Of a stretch of DNA of 64,000 bases, positions 53,946-64,000 are shown piece after piece. The stretch spans positions 9,166,001 through 9,230,000 of the forward strand of contig JAJKFL010000004.1 of the NCBI GenBank assembly GCA_021186555.1, written 5' to 3'. The stretch comes from Reticulitermes speratus (lineage: Eukaryota > Arthropoda > Insecta > Blattodea > Rhinotermitidae). A program made the translations under genes and the position numbers. The notes under the pieces were generated by a model. The model made no database searches, was not told the origin of the DNA, and saw nothing but the letters and a program-made list of their open reading frames with translations. Every line of letters starts with the position of its first letter. The stretch's first letter is position 1.

Positions 53946-54744
53946 TTATCTTCATAAGTGCTCAGCGTGGTAGGACAAGGGGAATACAGAAATTGGATAA
54001 GAAGAGGATATATCGAGTTGGCAAAACTTTTAAGCTGATTTCAAATAAAATATTTATCGTATATACGTACGTCACAAGGCACAGAAATAAGAGATAAAAG
54101 CTTAGATTTTATAAGCAAGAGAGGCCATGTAACATAACGTAACACTGAGATGCTTTCGCATAACCATTGTTGGAGATAATACTTTGAAAGTTTATATTGT
54201 GTTCTTGTACATTATTGCAATGTGTAATGTGTTAGGTGGTTACCGCCATGCAGAGAAATGTACAGCCTCCATGTTTAGGAAGGCACTTCTACACTGAAGA
54301 CGAGAGGAGTAATTGGTACGAAACAGTGGCCATACGGTGTTATACCCGGCAAAGCTCAATGCAAATCTCCATCGTCATACAAACTCAAATTTCTCATAGA
54401 TTTATGTAATCTGAGTAAAAACCACAAGACACTAGCAACAACGGGACGCGGATGTCAAACATCCAATAAAAAACCATCTGCCAGTAATTTCAATAATTTT
54501 TAACAATATTAACTAATTTAATTAATTATTATTTATATATATATTTATTTGTTTATTAATTAATTATTAATTTAATTTAATGTTTTAACTACTACCAACG
54601 ATATACTGTTTTATAACTGCAACCCGCAGTGTTATACCTCGAGCTTTTGACGCAAGACGAAAACAGCCTGCATTTGAAAGTGAACAAAAGCTACAAAAAC
54701 GTTGTGATGACGTGTGATAATACGAAATGAACCAGTGACAGTGA
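53946..54744. other. Unassigned spacer
   Basis: ACTGAAGACGAGAGGAGTAA and GAAACAGTGG near 54293-54330 are reminiscent of the hammerhead layout but have extra core bases. An A/T-only tract lies at 54515-54590. Confidence 0.3.
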
Positions 54745-54873
54745 GGTGAACTTACTGGTGTACCGTGATGATGGCTGGACCACAGCCGAAACATATGTAG
54801 GGTAAAAGTGTAACAGAAATACAAGAAGTGCATTGTTGGTTATAATACTGCTAATTGAATCAAAATGCACGGT
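54745..54873 (+). mobile_element. Foldback right end with a C3-mutated hammerhead
   Basis: GUGAUGA (C3 to G), stem II GGCUG-GACCA-CAGCC, GAAACAUAUGUA, then AAGTGCATTGTTGGTTATAA and the end module ATGCACGGTGA at 54865. The left arm is missing. Confidence 0.6.
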
Positions 54874-54984
54874 GAATATAACGTGAAGATGAGAAGACGG
54901 TGTTGTGGACAACTTCAACACAATGGGAGAGGAAGTGACAGGATTAGGGAGAAAAATGTACAAGGAAGCGCCTCATTAACTGTT

Positions 54985-55292
54985 AGCTGTTATGGAATAT
55001 AATTAAGGGTATGAAATCAAGGAGGGACAGCACGTGGTGGCTGAGGCATAAAACAGAAAAAAGTAAATGAAAAATGCTTACAAAATTTTAGTGGATTATC
55101 TTAAAAATAAAATAAAATTTTTAATACCTTAAAGTAGAAGGATAATTTTCAAGAGAAATTCAAAACCAAATATCATATAGTATGTGAATTAGATTCAAAT
55201 GGCTCAAGTAAAGTCAGTGCCAGGCTGTTTTGAGCACGTGAATGAACCTTTGGTTATTAACGCAGTAAATTTCTTGACCATATAATCGAAAA
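54985..55292 (+). mobile_element. LINE A fragment, degenerate
   Basis: ATAATTAAGGGTATGAAATC, then CAAATGGCTCAAGTAAAGTC, GTGAATGAACCTTTGG and GCAGTAAATTTCTTGACC follow the LINE A order, with a diverged middle. Confidence 0.5.
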
Positions 55293-56092
55293 TTGTCAGT
55301 GTCACCCTATGGTTAGTTTCATTTATCAAAGTGGCAGTAGAATAGATGACAGGTTGCCCCCCCACCCACCCCGCGCCTCGATAATCGGGAACCCCCTTTA
55401 TAATTAGTAACGACGTTACTCCCATATCTCCTACCAGGGATCCAGAATACTGCCTTGTGTTAGACGAAAGAAATCCACTCCGACAAAACCCACAACAGAT
55501 TTTAGTATTTTTTAATTATGGGGCCCCCGTGCCGCAGGGTCTACGGGGCCCTCATTTACGCCTCTGCAAACTAATTTCATTAAAAGACATTTTTACAAAA
55601 TTGATTAAAACCAGCCTTTTCCAAGTCAGATATTGAGTTTTGTTTTGAAAAATGTTCCACAACAACAGAAACTTTGCCACGAAACTAAACAGGAAATGTA
55701 ATCAACGAGTGACAACGGTGAACACTGTGATTTCTAAACTTTCCGTCTGGCAGGGAACAGGAAAATGTAACGAGTAGATGGAAAGTAGGGCGCTAGGCTG
55801 CTACAGACGACGGCGTGGGTAATCAACAGGAAGTTTATCTTAACGAGGAGAGCCCGACAGCAACTCTTTGTTTCTTTGTAGCTCTTCTAGTTAGCAGAAA
55901 CGGACGGTCAGAATAGTGGAGACGATTTTACTGAGCAAGATGGCTGGAAGTTTTAATGCTGACGACTCGTATTCAGAAGGTCCCCTCTTCCATTCTTGGT
56001 CGGGGTACCTACAATACTAAAGGAAAAACGATGCTACAGTGCATGACGGATAGACAGACTAATTAAATTTTATATGTTATATAATGGAAATG
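55293..56092. other. Unassigned spacer
   Basis: GGGGCCCCCGTGCCGCAGGG (55520-55539) is unusually GC-rich for its surroundings. No element assigned. Confidence 0.35.
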
Positions 56093-56397
56093 GGGCACGC
56101 CGTATCGCAGTTGGTTGAGGCACTGCGTTACAAGCCGAAAGGTCGCGGGTTAGATTCCCGATGTTTTCATTGGAATTTTTCATTGACATAAACCTTCCGG
56201 CCGCACTATGGCCCTGGAGTCGACTCAGCCTCTAATAGAAATAAGTAACAGAAATATTTCCTGCGAGGTAAAGGCGGCCGGTGTTTAGGGTTGACAACCT
56301 TACCACCTCCACGTGCCGATTGTTTTGAAATCTGGGAGCCTCAAACTTCTGGAATCCTCTGGGCCTTTCCACGCCTGTAATGAGATAGCTTTACCTA
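56093..56397 (+). mobile_element. SINE family 3
   Basis: CGCCGTATCGCAGTTGGTTG (A box), GTCGCGGGTTAGATTCCCG (B box), GTAAAGGCGGCCGGTGTTTA and a CTGGGAGCCTC-type body. Confidence 0.85.
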
Positions 56398-56414
56398 GCT
56401 TTATAGAATAGACA

Positions 56415-56680
56415 TGAAAGTGGGAAAAAACTAAGGTAATGAGAATCTCAAGACAACCATCTCAAATACGGATTACGATAGATCAAAAACAACAGGAGAA
56501 TGTGGAATATTTAAATTATTTGAGTAGCATGATAAAAAATGATGCAAGGTGTAAACGTGAAATTAAATCCAGAATTGCCATGGCAAAAGCAGCATTCAAC
56601 AAGAAGAAGACTCTTTTCACCAGCAAACTGGAATTAAATTTAAGGAAGAATCTAGCAAAGTGTCTCCTTTACGAGAAGTC
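56415..56680 (+). mobile_element. LINE B reverse transcriptase segment
   Basis: The frame 56439-56680 reads MRISRQPSQIRITIDQKQQE, NVEYLNYLSSMIKNDARCKR and MAKAAFNKKKTLFTSKLELN, the region just downstream of the RT catalytic core. It breaks off at about 56677. Upstream domains are absent. Confidence 0.75.
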
Positions 56681-56748
56681 TATGTGTCAAATTTCTGTAA
56701 ATATTCTATCTCACCTTCCATTCGCATTACAGGAACTAATTCAATAAA

Positions 56749-56897
56749 ACAGATTCCTTATTTAGAAGATAATTTCTTGCTTCTTTTAACCAAGAACTTC
56801 CCCGCGTTTCACGAAACCCGAAATTTCACTGCCGTTTTCGAAAAAAAACTGCTACTGGTCCCTGCCCTGACAAAGTCAAGTCAGTCCAAAACCTAAT
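56749..56897 (-). mobile_element. LINE A fragment, degenerate
   Basis: The reverse complement has GACTTGACTTTGTCAGGGCA and ACGCGGGGAAGTTCTTGG, the end of ORF2 and 3' UTR of LINE A. Confidence 0.6.
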
Positions 56898-59544
56898 AAC
56901 ATTCCTAAGAAAGGTTTTAATATCATCCCTACTTTCACAATGGTCTTCTACCCAACAGGTACAATTTATAAGCAGATCTCATCTTCGCCGTGTTTTTCTA
57001 ATGACCTGCCAAGCACATTCTCTTTGACTTGACCGAACAAGCAACAGAGAATGTCTCCTTTAACGTGTCTCTTACTACGGCAGTGGTCAAAGAATATCCC
57101 ATAAAATGCACGCTTTCTAATCGATAAAGATTCAGTGCTCGGGGAAACGATAAAAGGACATTGTGTATGGCGAAGAGTACAAATTAAAAAATATATCGTT
57201 TTGTAATTATCTCCAGGCATAACGTAAAAAAATAAGAAAATTGTAGAGTAATTATGAGTGTTAATATTAGATAATTTTATGGATAAGACAGAAAGACATA
57301 AGATAGAAATAAATGCAAAAACAGAAAAGAATAAATCATATGAAGACAATGGAAAAGATAACAAGAAACGGACAGAGAAAAATCGTTAAGTCCGTGATAC
57401 AGGAAAGCTGTACCTTTGTGTATCCCTTGGTCTCAATCTCTGGGTCAATCCCTGCTGTCTAAATAGAAACCAATGCTGGGCGTCTGTCTAGAAGCGAGTG
57501 GGCGTCTGTCCAGCAGCGAGAACGAAATTAAATAATACAGTAAACCAGAGACAGTGCACGTAGCCTACTGAAGAATGAAGTTTGAGACCGAGCCTTACTC
57601 AAACTTTATCTAGAACGAACATAAAGCGATTTGAAATTTCAACAGGAAATTGTTAATACTTCGCCAAAAATACACAACCCTAAAAAAAATCTAAAATGTC
57701 TGCTGAGCCAGAAAACTTACGCCAAGAAATTAAACTCGATAAAATAACAAGCTATAAGCTCTAAGCGATGCTTTTTTTACTTAAATGACAACCATGACAT
57801 GAAAACCTATGCTGTAGTGGAGGCTTAACTGTTCGTATTTTTATTCTCAGTGTTATATTGAGGTGTGTTCAGCTTCAAGGACCGGCAGTTTTACCCCCAA
57901 TAACCGTTGAATATGGGCCTGGGTGGGCCTCAAAGTCGGGCTGGACGCTTAGAGAAGGATAATATTCCTCCCCCTGCCTAGAATTGAAGCCAGATTCTCG
58001 GTCGTGCACGCCGTAGTCTGGTCACTATATCAACTGAGCTATCCCGTCGAAGAAGTCATGTTGCTATCTACAGAAAACGTTTGATAAATATTCACTGTAA
58101 TACTGACTCAAGCATACATACAATCATTACAATCTTTGGATCTTATTCGTAACTAACTCCTAAGCAATGGATCTTTTTTAAATTAAAGCCTCTTAAACTT
58201 ACCCGGTTTGAGGTATCACGAAATATCTTTTTAGATGACAGAACTTGTCAGTATAAATGAGAAGTGTGCAGCACAGTCTTGTTGCTTTAAACTGACACAT
58301 ATTCGTATGTTGGACTTTGTCCTTCCACAATCTAATTTCGCTTATAGAATGAGTGGTTCCTCCCGTCATCAGCTGAAAATAGAAAGCCACTTAACTGGTT
58401 CCATTTCATGGCGCAAATCCCATAACCGGAGAAGATGTCGATGCCAATGTTTCGGAGGAATATATTACTCCTTTCGTCTCAGTTGAATTTTCACAGCTAT
58501 AAACACCTGGATTTCATAGGCTCAGACACATTTACAATCCGTGTCTTATAAAGACGAAATTGTACGCCTTACACTAAATTATAAGCAATGTACTTATAAA
58601 CTATACCATAATACAGGGAATTCAATAGGAAACCTTATCCAGACGACCAGCAAGCTTAGCGGACTTACATTTCCACATATAATAATATACATAACTTAGG
58701 GCATGTTAAAGTACCTACGTGCTCGAAGTTACCTCATTCAACTCTCAGACATGCTTGAGTTCGAAGGAACTGAAACACATGGAAAACTTATTCTAAATTT
58801 CCTAGACACGTTTCATAAAATTTCTTACGCACATAGGTTTCCATAATGAGAATTATCTGCAATAAACTGTACAGCATACTCACGAACAAGAGAAAAGTCA
58901 GTTACGCTGTGCTTTACACGTCTATTAGAGACAGCATTTCAAATTGATATGTGCGACTAATCTAATGAAATGTATCGTACGTGTGGCGATAAGACGGCAG
59001 TGTGCCATTTAACTTGTCGTACATTATCGGCAATTTCGAGAAGAGAACTTCAAAGGATACTTAATAGTCTATTCATCAAGTGTCAAACATTTCCGACAGT
59101 CGGATGATGTCATTTTCAACACCTACTTTAACATGCCGTAACTTACATTATATGAGGAAACTGAAGGTCGTTAAGCTCCACGCATAAACCACACGTTTTG
59201 CACAGCTAACAGAGTGGGAGCACTTCATCCATATAACATTCACTACGTATGAAAGGAAAAGCCTCTAGATAAGAGTTGTAGAAAATGTCCTTTTTATCTT
59301 AAACGAAGGAACGTACAAGCTTCAAAGAAGAGATGCCATTAGAGGAAAGTTCAGACTGCCGAGCTACCCACACTGCAATCTGCTGGAGCACTTCGGAGAC
59401 TCATTCCTGGGGCGACGGTGCTTGTGTCAATACATCAAAGCGCAGCGCGAAGATTAGAGGCTAACTGCAAAATGATGGGAATCGAGTACATCTGTGAGAA
59501 GGATAAGGATATGACTAGCGTAACTGATGGAATTTTGTGATAGA
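56898..59544. other. Long unassigned stretch, with a SINE 2 copy at 57865-58050
   Basis: 57865-58050 (minus) is a SINE family 2 copy: GGGCCTGGGTGGGCCTC and TATCAACTGAGCTATCCCG. 58440-58490 (minus) has a GGAG/CUCC stem and GAAACAUUGGC, a poor hammerhead resemblance. Nothing else is recognised. Confidence 0.4.
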
Positions 59545-60680
59545 AAACTACCTGAGATTTACAGAACATGTTAGGAATTTTAAAGGATAAGTGAAATCTA
59601 CTGAACGTGCCAAGAACTGTAAAAGCTACCTGAGATTTATATAAAATGCTAGGAATTTTACAATCAATCTGAAATTAACATAACACGCTAAAACGGTAAA
59701 AGGAACCTGAGATTTACGAAATATGTTAGGCATTGTGAAGGCTACCTGAGGTTTACGAAATACGTTAGGCATTGTGAAGGCTACCTGAGGTTTACGAAAT
59801 ATGTTAGGCATTTGAAGGCTACCTGAGGTTTACGAAATATGTTAGGCATTGTGAAGGCTACCTGAGGTTTACGAAATATGTTAGGCATTTGAAGGCTACC
59901 TGAGGTTTACGAAATATGTTAGCATTGTGAAGGCTACCTGAGGTTTACGAAATATGTTAGCATTGTGAAGGCTACCTGAGATTTACGAAATATGTTAGGC
60001 ATTGTGAAGGCTACCTGAGTTTACGAAATATGTTAGGCATTGTGAAGGCTACCTGAGGTTTACGAAATACGTTAGGCATTGTGAAGGCTACCTGAGTTTA
60101 CGAAATATGTTAGGCATTGTGAAGGCTACCTGAGATTTAGAAATGCTTAGGCATTGTAATGTTTAGCTGAGATTTACGAGCATGGCTAGGAACTTTGAAA
60201 AGCTACTGAGACTTACGAACATAGGCTTACAATTCTAATACCAGTTTACGTAAATCGTTATGTTCATTTTGTGAAAGCATATTAGACTTTACCAACACAG
60301 GAATAAGTGAAAAGCACTGAATATTACGATAAACGTTATATTTGAAAGTACCTGAGCATTTACGATAATATGTAAGGCTGTGAAGCTACTGAGGTTTATA
60401 GCTAAATATGATTTAGGCATTTAAAACTACAATGAGGATTACGATATGAGGATGTGAAGGCTACGAGGTACAATAAACATGCTAGGAATTGTAATGTTTA
60501 GCTGAGATTTACAGAGCAGGCTAGGAACTTTAAAAGCTATCTGTGACTTACAGAACATGCTAGGCACTCTACAATTCTTAATACACTTTACTGTAATCCA
60601 GCTTATGTTTAATTTTATATTTGATGCTAATATATTAGACTTTACCAACAAAGGAATAAGGTGAAAAATTGCACTAGAAT
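59545..60680. repeat. 39-bp tandem array with decaying flanks
   Basis: The core, 59700-60140, has about 11 units of GGCTACCTGAGGTTTACGAA, ATATGTTAGGCATTGTGAA. To both sides the same phrase (CTGAGATTTACAGAACATG, CTAGGAATTTTAAAAG) persists in increasingly mutated form, out to about 60680 on the right. Confidence 0.9.
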
Positions 60681-61114
60681 ATATTAGATCTAAACTTTAT
60701 TATTAAAATACAAATCATAACGCATTCATAAACTCGATAATACTGTAGAAGGCGGTGAAGCTAATGTAAGAGTTTTTAATAGCTAAAATAACGATTTAGA
60801 CATTTAAATTACAGAATGAGGATTATGATGATGAGGACGGAAAGAGCAACAAGAAAGAAAGAGTAACAATAAAAACAGCAACAAGCAAAGACAAAAATGG
60901 CAAAAAAAAACAAAGCGAAACCTAGCAGCAACAAAAATGGTATCAAAAACAAAAACTAGAATGACAAATACAACAAGTTAACTCCATGAAGCAAAGTCCT
61001 TCTCAGAATCTAATAGCTGCTCAGATAGAGAAAAATTTTCAAAATTTTATGCGGCCCGAACTTTTGTTTCGGTGTTAAAAAGCGAGAGCCAGTGGCCCGA
61101 ATGTTTAATTGAAA
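60681..61114. other. A-rich spacer
   Basis: A-rich with AACAAAAAC-type words around 60840-60970. Nothing else seen. Confidence 0.4.
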
Positions 61115-61330
61115 AAATTCAGTCTACCCAGACCTTAATATAATTCTCCACTCTACAATGAGGTCTTCCAAATAGTCTCTCTCCTTCAGATTTTCTGACT
61201 AAACTTCTGTACACGTGTCTTATCTCTAGCACGTGTGCTATACTGCCCCATCAAATTCATCCTTGGTGATTTAATCACCTTGGTAACATTGTGCGAAAAG
61301 TGCAAATTAATAGGCCGTAGGTAAGTAAGG
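61115..61330 (-). mobile_element. LINE A fragment, degenerate
   Basis: The reverse translation NVTKVIKSPRMNLMGQYSTR aligns with [20 protein letters not shown] of the 14102 copy, followed by a frame-broken GRP region. Confidence 0.6.
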
Positions 61331-61574
61331 TGGTTTAATGTGAACAAGATAATGAAACTTCGGGAAGTGTGTTCTTTTAACGACGCATCTGTGGCAGATA
61401 AATGAAATGTGAGTATAGAGCATTGGTGGAATGATACTGACGAGTGAAAAGACAAGTATTCTAAGAAAACCCTATCCCAGTGCCACTTCGTCCACCAATA
61501 ATCCCACAACGACTTGCCTGGTTTCGAACCCTGGCCTCCGCCCTGAAAGCTTCAATCATGGCACTACGAAGATT

Positions 61575-61670
61575 ATGGATTCCATAGAAGTGTGGGAATT
61601 TCTTGACTAGCAGGGCGACAATTAGCTTCTAAATCTTAAATCTTTTTCATGGAGTTGGTTGAAGTATCAG
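61575..61670 (+). mobile_element. LINE A 3' UTR fragment
   Basis: GGATTCCATAGAAGTGTGGG, AATTTCTTGACTAGCAGG and TTTTTCATGGAGTTGGTTGA match the LINE A 3' end. Confidence 0.6.
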
Positions 61671-62272
61671 GTTTTTGCATCCAAACAGGTTTTTTTTTCC
61701 CGCAATTGGTCCGCGTTCCCCGCAGACAAGCATGCCCGCCAGGTTATCAATCGAAAACGCTAGACTGTCGCCTCGGGTATCCGCCGACCGTCCTTCTGCA
61801 ACTAGCCTATGTTGATTGCCGCTCAATTTGCGTCTCCATTGTGTTCACGTCCCGATAATGGCCCGCATCTGTGTGATTCTACCAACTAGTGCCTTGACTG
61901 TGCGAGTGGATGAATAATTTGCAGCAAGAAAGACACGAAACTCAGTAAGTACCGTGTCTGACAACTAAGCTGGGAAATTTTTTATAGTAAACATTCCCTT
62001 CCTCTTTAAAACATAAAGGGCTTACGTCAGAAATTGCTTCACGATAGTGGAGATCCCGTTCCAGTCCAAAAACTATTTCAGTCTGCCCATCTCTAGAACC
62101 TTCTTCTACCATGAAGATGGAAGCAGAAATTTTCTCCGAAACGTTGACTTCTACCTATGAGTCTACACAGTACCACAAACCTGAAGTCTATAATCTGGAA
62201 ATAATTCCAGAGCCAGTTTTAAATGATCAATAACAATGCACTGAACAGTTTATAGTATTGTATATTGTTCAT
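61671..62272. other. Unassigned, with a decayed hammerhead-like motif
   Basis: 62110-62150 (plus) reads AUGAAGA, GGAAG...CUCC and GAAACGUUGAC, resembling the 87-bp array motif but with C3 replaced by A. Confidence 0.35.
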
Positions 62273-62422
62273 ACCGTTCATTTTTATTCGATCACACATT
62301 TCGTAAACCACAAAATCAGTCCATGTTTCGGATCCCTATTTTGGGACCATCATCAGGGATCCTACTGTAAAAAATTGTATTGTATAATAAATAAAAAGTG
62401 TTCATTTGTTGGTTTAAGAAAA
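62273..62422. mobile_element. Foldback of hammerhead type, aged
   Basis: ACCGTTCAT at 62273 is a one-base variant of the end module. The minus motif at 62316-62363 has CUGAUGA, a bulged GG(U)CCC/GGGAUCC stem and GAAACAUGGAC, with the UH site lost. The right side is GTTCATTTGTTGGTTTAAG. Confidence 0.55.
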
Positions 62423-63073
62423 ATTTATAGTATATGTTCGTAAACTTGTGTGTATTTGTAGGTTTTTAGTTACCACATCTAATTCCAGTGCCCTAGATCA
62501 GTTGATAATTTATCACAAAAATTCTCATGTCCTTGATAAAGAAAAGCATTGTGGTTGATTTGTTAGTATTCATCTTTCGTGTTAGGGACGTCCCGGATTA
62601 AATTATTCAAAACTTGCTATAATATTTCCGTGATTCTTCTCAGTCGTTGCAGTAAATGTCGAGTTTAGCCACGTTCGATTCCTTCCACATTCCCTCTAAT
62701 TAATTATTTACAAACGATTTCATCATTCGACCTTACACAAGCTGAGGTCTTGACACCTCATTAAATAAACCAGCAAAAAGTAACACATTTTATGCTACTT
62801 ACATCACGAAAAGACAGCACAAAGACCTCAATATGTAGAGGTATTAACAGAGCGAAATCGCGCCGTAATTGTCAACATACGCTTGCAATTAGTACCTCGT
62901 CCTATTCTCTAATTGCGAAGTGATGGTATGCGTGTAGATGCGATCTCCAATGGCCACTGGCCTCCCCTATATGACATGATACATGTGGAGCATAAGTGAT
63001 TTGGTTATTTACAGGTAAAATTGAAGTGTTGAGAGAACAAGGACAGGCAATGTACTGTATAAACGTAACACTG
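62423..63073. other. Unassigned spacer
   Basis: Nothing recognised. Confidence 0.4.
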
Positions 63074-63559
63074 AGGACCGTTCGCTTACCTATTGTTGCC
63101 GTGGAAAAGCAATAAGTATTACATATTCTCAGTGTGTTCTGTAGCCTTAGTTACCCAGCATGCAAAGCGCATGCGCCGTATTATATTGTCATCTGTGGCC
63201 TGTCTGGCTGTACCACATTTTTCCACATTATCTCATAAACGGCACTATTTTAGGGAAAAAAGTTATTGAACATAAAATGTGTGTTTTGATTTTCTCTACA
63301 ACTTTTGTATGAAATATTTCTCATTCTAAGAAAAATTCAGCGAGATATCGTAAGTGCACATAGGTCTTCGTGTAAAGTACTCGTTATTCTTGTCAGATTT
63401 TAATCAATCTTGCTTTTTCTCGACATATTTCCGAGAAATACTCAATACTAAATTTCATGAAAATCCGTCCAGTGAGACGCGAGTTGTTCCGATGCGTGCT
63501 GGCGCACGGACAGACATGAAGAAGCTAAAGTCGCTTTTCGCAATTTTGCGAAGGCACCT
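63074..63559. mobile_element. GCGCGTTCGC MITE, second full copy
   Basis: AGGACCGTTCGC and GCGAAGGCACCT ends, with GTTGCCGTGGAAAAGCAATA and AAGCGCATGCGCCGTATTAT inside. Same orientation as 32112-32622, without its long GT run. Confidence 0.7.
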
Positions 63560-64000
63560 GAAATTTTTGTCCCATCGCGACTATTTAACAACAAATTACA
63601 TAGAGAATGGCCTGGAGTTGAACCCTGGCCTCTGCGATGACATGACGGTGCATAACAACCCGAACCATGGCACAAGGTATACTTGTCACTGTGCTACTTC
63701 AGCTCCAGGACACAGGATGCGTTGCGGGTGGAATATTGGTTGGGCGAAGTCAGGAAAAAATGAAGTTTGGAGGGCATCAAGCAACTGAAGTGTGTTGAAT
63801 GCTAAAACAAAAAGTGACTGCACCACGCGAATCAATATCCATCGGCTTCAAGATTGAAACGAAGCGGAAAAAGTTTAAATGTCACCGTCGGGATTTGAAG
63901 GAGAAGCTTTTACACTTCTTTCCAACTCACTTCTTTCCAACTCATGTCTAGAATTGATGTATGGGTATTTGAACGGGCGCATTTACGAACAGTTCTAACG
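63560..64000. other. Unassigned end of window
   Basis: GAGTTGAACCCTGGCCTC at 63615-63632 is B-box-like. A 20-bp phrase (ACTTCTTTCCAACTCA) is duplicated at about 63916-63944. No gene seen. Confidence 0.35.

Overview
The window is AT-rich eukaryotic DNA made almost entirely of repeats. It most likely comes from a cockroach, and Periplaneta americana is my best guess. That guess rests on recall, not on a search: the antisense peptides of the tRNA-Leu-like SINE, the LINE C-terminus with a [11 protein letters not shown] motif, and a DUF4817-type mariner N-terminus all resemble sequences that litter predicted cockroach proteins. I find no intact host protein-coding gene, rRNA or genuine tRNA gene. 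Every protein-like stretch I could place is a broken piece of a mobile element.

The most notable content is a set of about twenty motifs with the layout of type I hammerhead ribozymes (HHR): CUGANGA, a 4-6 bp stem II, GAAA, a minimal stem III, a UH cleavage site and a short stem I. Most sit in palindromic foldback elements, often as inverted pairs (20.5, 28.3-28.8, 34.6-34.9, 39.3-39.4 and 48.9 kb). One caps a single long hairpin (18.2-18.4 kb). Six more form a head-to-tail array of 87-bp units (9.4-9.9 kb). Hammerheads of this type are known from Penelope-like elements, retrozymes and some insect satellites, so the class is known. The dense local set, the shared end module (CCGTGCAT ... ACCAAC ... 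ATGCAC), the single-hairpin layout and the 87-bp ribozyme array are what deserve follow-up. A sister foldback family (9.1, 15.5-15.9, 23.1, 26.4 and 53.8 kb) keeps the design but has lost the essential C3 base.

Other layers are: five tRNA-headed SINE families, with two copies of one flanked by 16-bp target-site duplications; 5'-truncated LINE tails of at least two families; DNA-transposon remnants (an internally deleted mariner with TA duplications, pogo-like and hAT-like MITEs, and other TIR elements); and nine minisatellite or satellite arrays with 20-87 bp units.

Layout: 0-5 kb holds a foldback, mariner, MITE and SINEs. 5-8 kb is mostly unassigned, with one degenerate repeat block. 8-11 kb holds SINEs, nested foldback insertions, the 87-bp ribozyme array and a 34-bp array. 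12-16 kb holds LINE tails, SINEs and a foldback split by a SINE. 16-24 kb holds foldbacks, MITEs and a SINE carrying a minisatellite. 24-31 kb holds a SINE cluster and large foldbacks, one split by a SINE. 31-35 kb holds a 24-bp array carrying TGACGTCA, a 511-bp MITE and a 20-bp array. 35-43 kb holds SINEs, MITEs and a 254-bp near-perfect palindrome. 43-49 kb holds three large satellites and two foldbacks. 49-64 kb is mostly unassigned, with LINE, SINE and MITE relics and a decaying 39-bp array. No operon or pathway logic applies; the relationships here are nesting and shared ancestry of mobile elements.
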